NCBI GenBank assembly: GCA_023436205.1
Contig: JAEZKC010000112.1
Coordinates: 1-60,223 of the forward strand
Direction of reading: 5' to 3'
From: Fibrobacterota bacterium
GTDB taxonomy: Bacteria > Fibrobacterota > Chitinivibrionia > Chitinivibrionales > Chitinispirillaceae
Length of the DNA stretch: 60,223 nucleotides
Shown: positions 32,443 to 42,212 of the stretch, piece by piece
Layout: each line of letters begins with the position of its first letter
Position numbering within the stretch: the first letter of the stretch is position 1
Notes under the pieces: model-generated
Seen by the model: the letters and a program-made list of their open reading frames with translations, nothing else
Database searches by the model: none
Told to the model about the DNA's origin: nothing
Translations under genes and position numbers: made by a program

Positions 32443-33045
32443 TTATCGGCAGCCGTACTTCGTAAGAAGATCATTTACTCTGGTGAAGCATCTGTTGCAA
32501 AATCTGAATCCCGACTGGTCCAGAGATTTTATCGTTCCTTTGTAATCAGTCATCACACAATTGGGCCAGCTGCAGTGGTCAAGTCCGAATGTATGTCCGA
32601 TTTCATGGACAGCCACCTTTTTCAGACGTTGCAGCAGTTCCTCTTTACTGACGTTTTTCTGCATCCTGAAGGTGGATACAACACAGGAGAAGCCGTAAAA
32701 TCTTCCCAGGCCGAAGATGCCCCAGTCGTAATGCTCACCCTTTGTGGTGGAAATGTCCTTTTGGAGTAACCCAATGACTCTCTGATATTTCATTGATGTG
32801 GTTGAATCGAGGTAGTCAAGGATCAGTTCGGCTCTGTAGCGGTTTCTCGGTTTATAAAAGGTGCAGGCTGGGATCTCCTTCGGAGGCAGCACTTCAATAC
32901 TGACACCTTTGAATCTGGTTTCCAGATGAGGTATTAGAGAATCTATCAGTTTCTGGTCGAAAAAACCGAACGGCTGAATTGCAATTGTGAATCCAGCACA
33001 TGCTGACATGCAGAAAAATAGTATAGCGAGCAGGAGTTTCTTCAT
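32443..33045 (-). CDS. Exported archaemetzincin-type metalloprotease
   Basis: The 200-residue protein has the full archaemetzincin zinc signature HEIGHTFGLDHCSWPNCVM (about 147-165), followed by CNRC about 20 residues later. That is HExxHxxGxxHCx4CxM with the second CxxC, giving one catalytic zinc (three His) and one structural zinc (four Cys). Known archaemetzincins are mostly small cytoplasmic proteins; this one opens with a signal peptide (MKKLLLAILFFCMSACAG), whose Cys may be lipidated. Substrate unknown. It is divergent from the TIGR02147 regulator at 33282. Confidence 0.88.
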   Translation of the reverse strand: MKKLLLAILFFCMSACAGFTIAIQPFGFFDQKLIDSLIPHLETRFKGVSIEVLPPKEIPACTFYKPRNRYRAELILDYLDSTTSMKYQRVIGLLQKDISTTKGEHYDWGIFGLGRFYGFSCVVSTFRMQKNVSKEELLQRLKKVAVHEIGHTFGLDHCSWPNCVMTDYKGTIKSLDQSGFRFCNRCFTRVNDLLTKYGCR

Positions 33046-33133
33046 AATTGGGAGTCGTTTTGGATCAAAATAAATTATTCGGTGGCAAGTGGCAAAGACC
33101 GTGGGGGTTGTCCCTTTGATAGTGAGTCGTACT

Positions 33134-33230
33134 GTACTCGTCAGGTGTACTCAAAAAACATGCGGTTAATCCATCAGAATCCTCATTACGGTGTGGAAAG
33201 GGCTGGTTTTGTACTCAAGACAGGTACACT
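33134..33230 (+). promoter_or_regulatory. Two similar sites upstream of the TIGR02147 gene, possible operators
   Basis: GTACTCGTCAGGTGTACTC (33134-33152) and GTACTCAAGACAGGTACACT (33211-33230) share GTACTC and CAGGT-TAC-type halves, 77 bases apart. They lie in the divergent region between the archaemetzincin and the TIGR02147 regulator. Their use as operators is a guess. Confidence 0.3.
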
Positions 33231-33281
33231 TTGATTGATGGGGCCGTTGCGGCTATGGGAATTTTTATGTAACTTATAGAC

Positions 33282-34112
33282 ATGAAGCGAATAGAACATT
33301 ACGACAATTATCGGGAATTTCTGAAGGACTTCTTTGAAGAGAAGAAGAAGAATTGTTCCTATTTTTCCAATCGATATTTCTGCCGTAAAGCCGGGATCAC
33401 ATCACCATCTCTCTATCAGGAGGTGGCGGAGGGACGGCGCAATCTTACGGAAAAGACCGTGCCGGCTTTTATCAAGGGGCTTGGCCTCACTGATAGAGAT
33501 GCGGCATTTTTTACTTCACTAGTGCATTACAATCAGAGTAAGACTCCTCAGGAAAGCGAACTTTACCTCAATCAGCTCCGTCTGCTTCGTCAGAAGGTGA
33601 AAGCGCAGGTGGTTCCGGTGGATCAGCACGAGTATTATTCCAAGTGGTACAACCCGGCGGTCAGGGAGCTTGCCTGTCTGATTGACTGGGGAAATGATTA
33701 TGAGAAGCTGGGGGCAAGTTTAAGCCCTCCCATTACAAAGCGGGAAGCTCGTGACAGTATGGAGCTTCTTCTGCGGCTGGGATTCCTTGTAAAGAAGGAT
33801 GGAAAGTACGTTCAGAGCAGCCCTGCCATCACAACCGGCCCGACAGCCATGTCAACATGTATCAAAAATATAAATCGTCAATTTTGTGAGTTAGGGATGC
33901 GGGCGCTTGATGAGTTTGAGAGGGACGAGCGCTTCATTTCCAGTATGACTGTGGGAGTTTCCAAAAACGCCTATCTCCAGATTCTTCAGGAGGTGAAGGA
34001 GTTCAAGGATAGAATCCGAGGGATTGTCAATGATGACAAGGATAGTGACACAGTCTACAATGTAAATATACAGGTGTTTCCGCTGAGCAAACCAGGAGAG
34101 GACGACAGGTAA
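33282..34112 (+). CDS. TIGR02147/DUF4423 family putative regulator
   Basis: The 276-residue product matches the TIGR02147 family, seen mainly as a paralogous family in Fibrobacter. The N-terminus has HYDNYREFLKDFFEEKKKN, then a helix-turn-helix-like SNRYFCRKAGITSPSLYQ and VAEGRRNLTEKTVPAFIKGL, and VHYNQSKTPQE. The C-terminal half is DUF4423, with YYSKWYNPAVRELACLIDW. No signal peptide, so it should be cytoplasmic; DNA binding is inferred. Its TAA is followed at once by the ATG of a lipoprotein gene, whose ribosome site (AGGAGAGG) lies in its last codons. The copy at 53051-53893 is arranged the same way. Confidence 0.9.
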   Translation: MKRIEHYDNYREFLKDFFEEKKKNCSYFSNRYFCRKAGITSPSLYQEVAEGRRNLTEKTVPAFIKGLGLTDRDAAFFTSLVHYNQSKTPQESELYLNQLRLLRQKVKAQVVPVDQHEYYSKWYNPAVRELACLIDWGNDYEKLGASLSPPITKREARDSMELLLRLGFLVKKDGKYVQSSPAITTGPTAMSTCIKNINRQFCELGMRALDEFERDERFISSMTVGVSKNAYLQILQEVKEFKDRIRGIVNDDKDSDTVYNVNIQVFPLSKPGEDDR

Positions 34113-35000
34113 ATGCGGTTACTAGTTGCTGGTGCGTTGTTGTGGGCTGCTTTGGTCTTTACCGGCTGTGGCGGCTCCAGCGATCATGACAATGCGAGGG
34201 TTATGGGAATCGTTTCCGACTGCGACGGAAATCCGGTATCGGATGTCATATTGACGCTCCTGCCTGATGATTATAATCCGGTAAGGGACACTGCTCTGGT
34301 AATAGAGAAAAAGGCGGTTACCAATTCTTCTGGCAGTTATGAGTTCGACGGGATACCTGAAGGACGTTATACCCTGACACTAATTGACCAGTTTAACAGC
34401 AGAGGCCTCATAAAAAAAGGAGTTCAGGTTGTAGGTGAGCGGATATGTCTGGATACTTTGCATGTCAAGAATTACGGAATTGTAGCCTTTAACCCGGATG
34501 CATTTAATTTGAAAAAAGGTGCTGCAGTTTACATTCCGGGAACATCCTTTTTTCACCTTATTGATAGTGCTGAAGTTTTCTTTCAGGTGCCACCGGGTAT
34601 TGTGGTTCTATCCGCTTTCGATGTTGAAGAGGGAACCGATATTGTGTTTCTGGAAGATTATCAGAGGGTTGAAATCGTTTCGACCCGAGTCCTTAACATC
34701 GGGTACAACGATCCGGCTCCTCTATATTTAGATAGTCTGGGCCAGGGATATAATGAGTTTACAGGAAAAACGGGAGTGGCTTATAAGTTTACAGCCGAAT
34801 ACCCTGTTGTGGTGGATTACTATTCATCATACCGGTTTTCCTGGGGAGATGATCCAAATGAGAATGGACAGTGGATGGATTACTGTGTCCAGGAGCATGT
34901 ATGGTCAAAACCTGGTGTTTACAGGGTGCAGTATCAGAAAATGTATAAGGGAAGTCTTCACTCATGGTCTTCAACGCTGGTTGTGACCATACTTGAATAG
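34113..35000 (+). CDS. Lipoprotein with regulatory-like and PKD-like domains
   Basis: The 295-residue product has a lipoprotein signal (LLWAALVFTGC, Cys19). A carboxypeptidase-regulatory-like domain follows (about 29-115: GIVSDCDGNPVSDVILTL, YEFDGIPEGRYTLTL), then a linker and a PKD-like C-terminus (YRFSWGDDPNENGQW, VYRVQYQKMYKGSLHSWSST). It should sit on the outer membrane. It starts on the base after the stop of the TIGR02147 gene, so the two are made together. A paralogue lies at 37932-38816, almost identical over the first 60 codons. Confidence 0.85.
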   Translation: MRLLVAGALLWAALVFTGCGGSSDHDNARVMGIVSDCDGNPVSDVILTLLPDDYNPVRDTALVIEKKAVTNSSGSYEFDGIPEGRYTLTLIDQFNSRGLIKKGVQVVGERICLDTLHVKNYGIVAFNPDAFNLKKGAAVYIPGTSFFHLIDSAEVFFQVPPGIVVLSAFDVEEGTDIVFLEDYQRVEIVSTRVLNIGYNDPAPLYLDSLGQGYNEFTGKTGVAYKFTAEYPVVVDYYSSYRFSWGDDPNENGQWMDYCVQEHVWSKPGVYRVQYQKMYKGSLHSWSSTLVVTILE

Positions 35001-35070
35001 TGAATAAAACTGGGTGGATGATCCGGACATCTCCCGTGTTATATAAACAACATAATTGCTGGAGGATAGT

Positions 35071-37815
35071 ATGAATAGGAAACGCGTGGTGTCTGTACTG
35101 CTTGTGGCAGCATTAGGAGCTGTTCCGGCTTGGTCGGCGGTGATTACGGTGGCTAAGAGCGGAGGAATGTTCAATAGTATTCAGGCTGCGGTGGATGCAT
35201 CCAGACCGGGTGACGAGATCGTGATCAATGATCTGGGGGTTTATGAGGAGCAGGTCACTATTGACAGTACTAAAAAAGATCTGATTCTGAGGTCAAAGAG
35301 TCCTTTGTCAATTAATAAGCCGGTTATAAAGTGGCTCGATGAGGAAAATGTGGGCCCGAAAACCTGTGCAGAAGCTGCTGATCTCTCAAAAATCACTTAT
35401 ATGAAGAATGGGGCATTGCGGCTGATCAGAGCAAATGGTGTTACTATCGATGGGATTGCGATTGATGGGAGTAGCCCGAACCCCTTTGCTTATACAGGAA
35501 TCTGGAATTGTAAAGATGAGCTGTTCCATGGCAATACAGCACTTCTACTGCATACTTCCGGTTCAGTAAAGGTGAGGAACTGCGAGGTGCGAAATGCTTT
35601 TTATGGAATACATCTGACTGACTTGACCGGTAATATCTCAAGTGTTTCCGGTTCGGGACTTCTGAATGTGGGTACAGGCAACCACATAATTGAGCATAAC
35701 CGCATTCACGACAACTCCTGGGGAATGTATGCACAAAGCGTTCATGGGCTGGGATCCACAGTAAGGTATAATTTGATATACAGCAACTTTCACACTGTGG
35801 CCACTTTATCTAAATTGAGCTCACTTCCGGGAAAGGATCATCAACCCGGGGGAGCATTCATTTTCATGGATGTTTCGCTCACGCCTATGGCGTTTCACAA
35901 CAATACCTTCTGGGATAACTATCTCATTTTCTCCGGTCACTGGAAACCGGGTGGTCAGCATCTGGTATTCAACAATATAAATGGAAAACCTAAGTACTAT
36001 TGGGGTACAGGGTATCCAAGTGGTCCAAAATATACTGATCCCTGGCATGCCATGGATGCAAAGTGTTTCATTCAGAGGACGAAGCATTGCCTTTACACTG
36101 CACAGAAGAGTGCACCGCAGACCAGATCCCAGGCATATTACATTATGTGTACGAATGATCAGGTAGACATATCTGGTGTAGCACAGGTAACCATATCCAA
36201 CGATATTCAGGATGCCAGTGTTGCTAAAGAAGGAAAATCTGTAGATATTGCCTGTCCTGATGGTTCCGTAACCGTGCAGTTTGTGAACTGGATCAAAAAT
36301 CCGGGGGCGCTTATTTCCAGTGCCACTGGACCATTTCCTGCAACTGCTGAAGTTCGCTGGCTTGAGACTACCTTTTTGTCTACCGATCCTGACAGCCCGG
36401 ACTTCCTTAAGCCGGACTGGAGCAGTTCTGAAGCTCAAAGCTTTATCAAAAACAAGGGGTGGGAATCTTCCGGTATTGTCAATGCCGACGGGCTGACTGC
36501 AGACATTGGAGCAGTACCCTCAGGAGAGTTCAGTGATGGAAAAGTGATTATTAACCCTGTTGGAATGGTCAAATATGCAAACAACAGTGCAGAGCTTAAC
36601 TTTTCATTGGAGAATGAAACGGTTGTTTCGGATCTGAAAGTGGCATACCTCAATCTGGTTAACAATATCCCGGTTCAGTCAAATGGAGCCTTTGCAGCCA
36701 CAATGGTTCCCGTATCCGCATCCAATATTCACAACCTGGCAAAACCATCGACAAATCTGCTGCCGGGTGAAAACAAACTCCAGGTGTCTTTGCCAGACAC
36801 ATTGGGGGAGTATGCGTTTATAGAGATGATCGTGACAGGTAAGAATTCCGAAGGGAAATCGGTAATTTCCAATGTGGGTTTTTTCCCTTATCGTAAGAAT
36901 TTTTATGAGTTTTCAATAGAGCTTACTAATGTTTCCACTAGCTTGCCGACAAATAGAATTACAGCAGGAGAGCCGCTTGTGGTGAAGGTTACCCCCAAAT
37001 TCGGAGGGGAGGATTATCTTCAGACAGTAAAATCAGTAAGGCTTTCCCTGAGTACAGGTGAATCATGGAGTTTTGATTCCCTAAAGGGTGTTTTGCTTGA
37101 TACGGTGGTTTTTACAAAATCAGGAGAGCAATCGGTAATCGCCAGTGGTCAGATTCTGGATGATTCACTTAAGCAGATTCCTTTCTTCGGAACAACTCCG
37201 GTATATGTGGAATGGGCAGAGGCTTCAAACCTGATTTTTACTGATCCCGCTTCTGTAAAAAGGGGAGGAGCACCTTCTGTTTTTGAACCTGAATCGAAAG
37301 CCAAATTTAACCTCGTTATTACTGACCGATTCGAAAATGTCATTCCCATTGATTATCTCAAGATTAATCTGGAAAGTCTTAATCCGGAGATAGCTGATAT
37401 AGATGGTGAGACTGAGCTTTTTGGATGGGGGCGGGATACACTTTACTTCTATGTAAACGTAAAGACAACCGAGCTGGGTGTGCCGTTCTCGATAGTGGCC
37501 ACCTGTGATTCCCTGCAAACTTCTGATACGGTTGTGTGCGTTACCGGGGGAGATATTTCGCCCGTGGTCAATGGAAAGATGGCTGGCCGATCGGAACTGG
37601 TCAGGGTGGAATTGATTGACCTGAAAGGGCGCATGGTGGATAAGTACACCGGTCATATGGAGGAGTATGCCGGCCATTTGCGTTCATTGCAGCGACCAGT
37701 GCAGACCAGGGGAATTTATCTGATGAGGGTAACCGAGCTTAAGAGTGGCAGAAGGTACACAAAAAGGCTTTCAGGGCTGTCAGGGCTAAACAGGATAGAC
37801 AGAAACTGGAAGTAA
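35071..37815 (+). CDS. Exported right-handed parallel beta-helix protein
   Basis: The 914-residue product (ATG 35071 with GGAGGA before it; an upstream TTG at 35056 lacks support) has a signal peptide. A pectate-lyase-like beta-helix follows (about 30-330: FNSIQAAVDASRPGDEIVI, NCEVRNAFYGIHLTDL, NRIHDNSWGMYAQS, YNLIYSNF), then Ig-like beta domains. The C-terminal 80 residues (VELIDLKGRMVD, RGIYLMRV) resemble the sorting or anchoring domains of secreted proteins. Such proteins often cleave or bind polysaccharides; the substrate is unknown. A perfect terminator follows. It sits between two copies of a lipoprotein gene. Confidence 0.87.
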   Translation: MNRKRVVSVLLVAALGAVPAWSAVITVAKSGGMFNSIQAAVDASRPGDEIVINDLGVYEEQVTIDSTKKDLILRSKSPLSINKPVIKWLDEENVGPKTCAEAADLSKITYMKNGALRLIRANGVTIDGIAIDGSSPNPFAYTGIWNCKDELFHGNTALLLHTSGSVKVRNCEVRNAFYGIHLTDLTGNISSVSGSGLLNVGTGNHIIEHNRIHDNSWGMYAQSVHGLGSTVRYNLIYSNFHTVATLSKLSSLPGKDHQPGGAFIFMDVSLTPMAFHNNTFWDNYLIFSGHWKPGGQHLVFNNINGKPKYYWGTGYPSGPKYTDPWHAMDAKCFIQRTKHCLYTAQKSAPQTRSQAYYIMCTNDQVDISGVAQVTISNDIQDASVAKEGKSVDIACPDGSVTVQFVNWIKNPGALISSATGPFPATAEVRWLETTFLSTDPDSPDFLKPDWSSSEAQSFIKNKGWESSGIVNADGLTADIGAVPSGEFSDGKVIINPVGMVKYANNSAELNFSLENETVVSDLKVAYLNLVNNIPVQSNGAFAATMVPVSASNIHNLAKPSTNLLPGENKLQVSLPDTLGEYAFIEMIVTGKNSEGKSVISNVGFFPYRKNFYEFSIELTNVSTSLPTNRITAGEPLVVKVTPKFGGEDYLQTVKSVRLSLSTGESWSFDSLKGVLLDTVVFTKSGEQSVIASGQILDDSLKQIPFFGTTPVYVEWAEASNLIFTDPASVKRGGAPSVFEPESKAKFNLVITDRFENVIPIDYLKINLESLNPEIADIDGETELFGWGRDTLYFYVNVKTTELGVPFSIVATCDSLQTSDTVVCVTGGDISPVVNGKMAGRSELVRVELIDLKGRMVDKYTGHMEEYAGHLRSLQRPVQTRGIYLMRVTELKSGRRYTKRLSGLSGLNRIDRNWK

Positions 37816-37843
37816 AGCTGGGGTATTGAGCTGGTGTTTGGCT

Positions 37844-37869
37844 AGTGCGCCCATTAGGGCGCACTTTTT
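37844..37869 (+). terminator. Terminator after the beta-helix gene
   Basis: AGTGCGCCC (37844-37852) pairs perfectly with GGGCGCACT (37857-37865) around ATTA and is followed by TTTTG. It ends the unit that starts at 33282, so the duplicated lipoprotein downstream needs its own promoter. Confidence 0.9.
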
Positions 37870-37895
37870 GTCAGATTTCTCAAGTTAATAAAATC

Positions 37896-37931
37896 ATTCC
37901 GCTGAGCCAACCAGGAGAGGACGACAAGTAA
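37896..37931 (+). pseudogene. Remnant of the 3' end of a TIGR02147 gene
   Basis: The bases encode PLSQPGEDDK and a stop, the same as the last codons of the regulator at 33282-34112 (PLSKPGEDDR). They lie directly before the second lipoprotein gene. The fragment still carries the AGGAGAGG ribosome site of that lipoprotein. It marks one border of a duplication that took the lipoprotein gene but only about 36 bases of its regulator. Confidence 0.85.
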
Positions 37932-38816
37932 ATGCGGTTACTAGTTGCTGGGGCACTGTTGTGGGCTGCTATGGTTTTCACCGGCTGTGGCGGCTCCAGC
38001 GATCATGAAAATGCAAGAGTCATGGGGGTAGTTTCCGACTGTGACGGAAATCCGGTATCGGATGTCATATTGACACTCTATCCTGATGATTATAATCCTC
38101 TGCGGGATGAGGGAGTTATCTCACAGAAATCGGTTTCAAATTGCCTTGGTACATTTGATTTTGAATCGATTCCCCACGGGTTGTATACCATTACCGCTGT
38201 GGATCAGTTCAACAGTCGGGGATTGATCAGAAAAGGAGTAGAGATCACTGGTGAGAGCATCAGCTTAGATACTATCACGGTGAACAGCTACGGAGTCCTC
38301 AGGTTTCACCCGGATTCCCTTGATCTTAAAAAGGGTACGGCTGTTTTCATTCCCGGCACAGAGTTCGTTCAGATGATTGACACCACAGAGATTTCTCTGT
38401 ACGTTCCTCCCGGAATAGTGATTTTATCTGCTTACGATTCAGAAAAGGGTCTTGAATTCACGCTGCTGAAAAATTATCAGAAAGTTGAGATAGTACCGGA
38501 GCGTTACCTGCACATCGGCTTTTTTTATCCATCACCGCTTTATATGGACAGCACAGGAGAAGTTCATAACGAGTTGACAGGCAAAGTGGGGCAGGTGTAC
38601 AAGTTTACAGCGGAATTTCCGGTGAGAACCGATATCTACTCATCGTACCGGTTTTCCTGGGGAGATGATCTGAATGCGGTAGGGGATTGGGTTGATAACT
38701 GTTTGCAGGCACATAGCTGGAGTGAACCCGGGGTGTATGATATTCAGTATCAGGTCATGTACAAGGGCAGCTTGCACTCGTGGTCTTCGGTGCTGACGAT
38801 TAGGATAGAGAGGTAG
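37932..38816 (+). CDS. Lipoprotein, duplicated paralogue of 34113-35000
   Basis: The 294-residue product has the same layout as its neighbour: lipoprotein signal (LLWAAMVFTGC), regulatory-like domain and PKD-like C-terminus (YRFSWGDDLNAVGDW). The first 60 codons are nearly identical at DNA level, while the middle and end have diverged, for example in the loop after LRDEGVIS. It lacks its own regulator; only the last codons of one remain upstream. No promoter is clear between the terminator at 37844 and its start. Confidence 0.85.
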   Translation: MRLLVAGALLWAAMVFTGCGGSSDHENARVMGVVSDCDGNPVSDVILTLYPDDYNPLRDEGVISQKSVSNCLGTFDFESIPHGLYTITAVDQFNSRGLIRKGVEITGESISLDTITVNSYGVLRFHPDSLDLKKGTAVFIPGTEFVQMIDTTEISLYVPPGIVILSAYDSEKGLEFTLLKNYQKVEIVPERYLHIGFFYPSPLYMDSTGEVHNELTGKVGQVYKFTAEFPVRTDIYSSYRFSWGDDLNAVGDWVDNCLQAHSWSEPGVYDIQYQVMYKGSLHSWSSVLTIRIER

Positions 38817-38984
38817 GGCGGGGCGTAGTTGTCTTTGCGGATGCGGCACTTAAGGCTGGGTTATCTACATGCCGCGCCAAAAACAACCCAAAACGGTCCA
38901 ATGTTCAGAAGACCAGACTCTCTTCGTTTTTCACCTGAATTCTACATTGATGGCCCTTTAGCATCATTTTCTACCAATTGATTT

Positions 38985-39095
38985 CTCAACTCGTGATTGA
39001 CAGACTCTGATGACTATCTTTGATGATGCTGCATAGCGTGAGATGGCACTGGTGACCTGCAAGGCGTCTTCGCCGTTAACCAAAATTACTCTCAA
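38985..39095 (+). repeat. Partial composite dispersed element
   Basis: GTGATTGACAGACTCTGATG, then GGTGACCTGCAAGGCGTC and TTCGCCGTTAACC, matching 1844-1950 most closely. The terminal hairpin is missing. It fills the gap before rapA; the rest of 38817-39201 shows nothing else. Confidence 0.8.
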
Positions 39096-39201
39096 AATGG
39101 CTTCTTCACACATTATTAATGAATAGTAATCGCACGCTGGGAGAATCGGCTGGTGAATACTATTTTCATACCACATTTCCCACCACAACACAGGAGTTCA
39201 G

Positions 39202-42102
39202 ATGGCACGCCGAAAAGGTTTCAGCGCTGGCGAGGATGAGGATTTACCACTGGAGCATTTGCATCGGGACAGAACATTTACCCAGGGGGGCGCGGCTGCG
39301 GAGGCATTCACGGTCGGGCAGCGGTGGATAAGCGAGATGGAGCCGGAACTGGGGATAGGCACGGTGACTGAGCAGAATGCCCGTCAAGTGGTGATTTCTT
39401 TTCTTGGTGGAGCGGAAACCAGACGGTATTCAAAAGAGACTGCTCCTCTTGCACGAGTACGAATGCAGCCAGGAGCAGTCCTTACTCTTCGAAACGGCCA
39501 GAGGACAGAGGTACTGGAGATAATCGAGGAAAACGGGCTTATCACCTACAAGACCGTTAAGGGACTTCTGAATGAATCGGAGCTTGCCGAAACAATGAAA
39601 ACGACAGGTCCACTTGACAGGTTAAGTGCTGGTGATACCGATGAAATGGCTCTGTTTACTTTTCGTAACCGGGTACAGAATCTTCGATCTCATATAGAAA
39701 AATCGCCCTCTCGGGGATTTACTGGACCCAGAGTTCAACTGATTCCTCATCAGATGTACATTGCTCATGAGACCTCTTCCCGTTATGTGAGAAGAGTGCT
39801 TCTGGCTGATGAGGTGGGGCTTGGTAAAACCATAGAGGCGTGTCTTATTCTTCACCGGTTGCTCATTAGCGGCAGGGTATCACGGGTTTTGATCGTGGTG
39901 CCGGAAACGCTGGTGCATGTGTGGTTTGTGGAGCTTTTACGCAAGTTCAATCAGAATTTCCGCATTTTTGATCAGGAACAGTGGGATAGTGTGTATGACG
40001 AGGGAGAAAATCCCTTTACGGATGAACCGCTTGTTCTCTGCAGCAGTGCATTCCTTCTATCCTCAAAAAAAGTTTCCTCTCTGGCTGTGGAAGCCGGGTG
40101 GGATTTTCTTATCGTTGATGAGGCTCATCATGCAAAAGAGGGGTCACCTTTTTTTAAGGTACTGTCCCTGCTTTCTTCAAAGTCCAGAGATGCCGTTTTT
40201 CTCTCTGCGACTCCGGAGCAGTACGGAAGTCGCAATCTGTTTGCACTGCTTAATCTTCTGGATCCGGCCCGATACAGTAATTTTGATCTTTTTGTGGAGG
40301 AGTCCCGGCGCCACGCTCTTATTGCTCAAATTACCGGTCGCCTGCTGGATGGCAAGTCGCTGGAAGAATCTGATCTGCAAAAGTTAAGAGAACTTCTTGG
40401 TGATTTACCCGCTGAGTTTACAGAAGAGGCAGCCAGGGCTGCGGTATTGGGTGAGGAGGTTCGCCGCGGTGTTGCCGCCAAGCTGCTCGACCGGTTCGGA
40501 ATCGGAAGATCCATGTTTCGAAATACCCGGGGAGTGATCGGGGGGTTTCCATTCAGGGAGGTAAACCTGTACCCTCTTCAGGCTAAAGAGGAGATCGAGA
40601 AGCAGGTTGCCTGGGACTTTCAACGCAAAGGGCAGCGAGAGTATCAGGAGCAGATAAAGGAGGGAGACCCCAGAATCGATGTGCTGGCAGATCTTCTGAG
40701 GCGCCATAAGGGAGAGAAATTCGTTCTTATCTGTCGCACAAAGGAGAAGGTGCTTGCAATTGAAAAGCATCTTCGGGAGAAGGTAAATATCAGTATCGCT
40801 CTGTTCCATGAAGATCTCAGCCTGATTCAGCGCGACCGGAATGCCGCATATTTTGCAGAGGAAGAGGGGGCCAGGCTGCTTCTGTGCTCGGAGATAGGGA
40901 GCGAGGGGCGTAATTTCCAGTTTGCTCATCATCTGGTGCTCTTTGATCTGCCTCTTGATCCATCAATCATAGAGCAGCGTATCGGGCGGTTGGATCGAAT
41001 CGGGCAGAGCGGTCCGATTGTGATTCATGTTCCCTATATCAGAAACAGTGCTCAGGAGGTGGCTGCCCGCTGGTATCAGGAAGGCTTGGGGATCTTTGAG
41101 AATCCGATCAGTGGTTCCACCGACGTTTTTACTGAAGTTGAGGATAGATTGTGGGAGATTATACTGCTTACAATGCAGAAGGGCTCCGACTGGAATGAGA
41201 GGCTGGAATCACTGATAGAGAAAACAAAGGAGATACGTTCAGCGATTGCGGTTCGGTTTGAGGAGAGTCGGGACAGGCTTCTTGAGCAGCACTCCTTTCG
41301 TCCTGATGAAGCAACGCGCCAGATCTCTCTTATCAAACAAGATCAGGACAGACCGGAACTTCAGGAGGTGATTTTTGGTCTTCTCAGGCAGCAGGGAGTG
41401 CATGTGGAGGAGATGGAGAACAGGACCGCGAAGCTTTGGTCGGAAGCTATCGGAGAACTTCCCGGAATGCGTGAGGCTCGTCCCATGATTACCTTTGACA
41501 GACAAACTGCTCTTCACAGAGAAGATTACGAATTTTTCACAGAGGATCATCCTGCAGTGGCAGGGTTGATCGATATGTTTGCAGGATCCAGCAAAGGAAA
41601 CTGTACACTCGCTAAATATTCCAAGGCAAAAGGGCCTGTTGTCATCCTTGAAACAGTGTTTCTGCTTGAGTGCAGTGCTCCATCTTCGCTTCATGCTTCC
41701 CGTTTCCTGCCTCCTGCCCAGCTGAAAGTAGCAGTTGATATGAGAAATAGTGATCAGAGCGCTCTTGTCAATGAGGCTTCGTATGAAAGTGATCTGGAGC
41801 CTCTGGGTAGTCATCCGATTGTGGGTAAGGAGCAGTTTAGAGTCGGTTTATTGCCTTCGATGTACAGAAAGGCTGAGGAGATTGCCCGAAAGAAGGGTGC
41901 TTTCATTGTGGAAAAAGCTGCAAAAGACATGCAACTTACTCTGGGTGGAGAGCTTGAAAGGCTTCAAAATTTGAAGGCAACCTACAGATCGGTATCCGAG
42001 GAGGAGATTGAGCTTCTGAAGGGGGAAATGGTGCAGCTTGAGGCGGCGTTCATGGAGTCGGTGCCCAGGTTGGATGCTGTGCGGCTGATTGTGGGAGGAT
42101 AA
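39202..42102 (+). CDS. rapA: RNA polymerase-associated SWI2/SNF2 ATPase RapA
   Basis: The 966-residue product has almost the length of E. coli RapA (968) and its layout. N-terminal beta-rich domains (VGQRWISEMEPELGIGTV) are followed by a SNF2 ATPase with ADEVGLGKTIE (about 201-211), DEAHH (about 305-309) and FLSATPEQYGSRN. The second lobe has ICRTKEKVLAIEKHL and IEQRIGRLDRIGQ, and a long C-terminal region binds polymerase. RapA recycles stalled RNA polymerase using ATP. AGGAG lies before the ATG. It appears to be a single-gene unit. Confidence 0.93.
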   Translation: MARRKGFSAGEDEDLPLEHLHRDRTFTQGGAAAEAFTVGQRWISEMEPELGIGTVTEQNARQVVISFLGGAETRRYSKETAPLARVRMQPGAVLTLRNGQRTEVLEIIEENGLITYKTVKGLLNESELAETMKTTGPLDRLSAGDTDEMALFTFRNRVQNLRSHIEKSPSRGFTGPRVQLIPHQMYIAHETSSRYVRRVLLADEVGLGKTIEACLILHRLLISGRVSRVLIVVPETLVHVWFVELLRKFNQNFRIFDQEQWDSVYDEGENPFTDEPLVLCSSAFLLSSKKVSSLAVEAGWDFLIVDEAHHAKEGSPFFKVLSLLSSKSRDAVFLSATPEQYGSRNLFALLNLLDPARYSNFDLFVEESRRHALIAQITGRLLDGKSLEESDLQKLRELLGDLPAEFTEEAARAAVLGEEVRRGVAAKLLDRFGIGRSMFRNTRGVIGGFPFREVNLYPLQAKEEIEKQVAWDFQRKGQREYQEQIKEGDPRIDVLADLLRRHKGEKFVLICRTKEKVLAIEKHLREKVNISIALFHEDLSLIQRDRNAAYFAEEEGARLLLCSEIGSEGRNFQFAHHLVLFDLPLDPSIIEQRIGRLDRIGQSGPIVIHVPYIRNSAQEVAARWYQEGLGIFENPISGSTDVFTEVEDRLWEIILLTMQKGSDWNERLESLIEKTKEIRSAIAVRFEESRDRLLEQHSFRPDEATRQISLIKQDQDRPELQEVIFGLLRQQGVHVEEMENRTAKLWSEAIGELPGMREARPMITFDRQTALHREDYEFFTEDHPAVAGLIDMFAGSSKGNCTLAKYSKAKGPVVILETVFLLECSAPSSLHASRFLPPAQLKVAVDMRNSDQSALVNEASYESDLEPLGSHPIVGKEQFRVGLLPSMYRKAEEIARKKGAFIVEKAAKDMQLTLGGELERLQNLKATYRSVSEEEIELLKGEMVQLEAAFMESVPRLDAVRLIVGG

Positions 42103-42212
42103 TGCGAATAATTGGAAGTACCGGGTAGTAATCAGATCCTTATGTTTGGAAAAAGAGGCTCTAAAAGGTATTTTTCAATAAATTAACCAGTTTATTCAGC
42201 TCTGGGGGTTTC

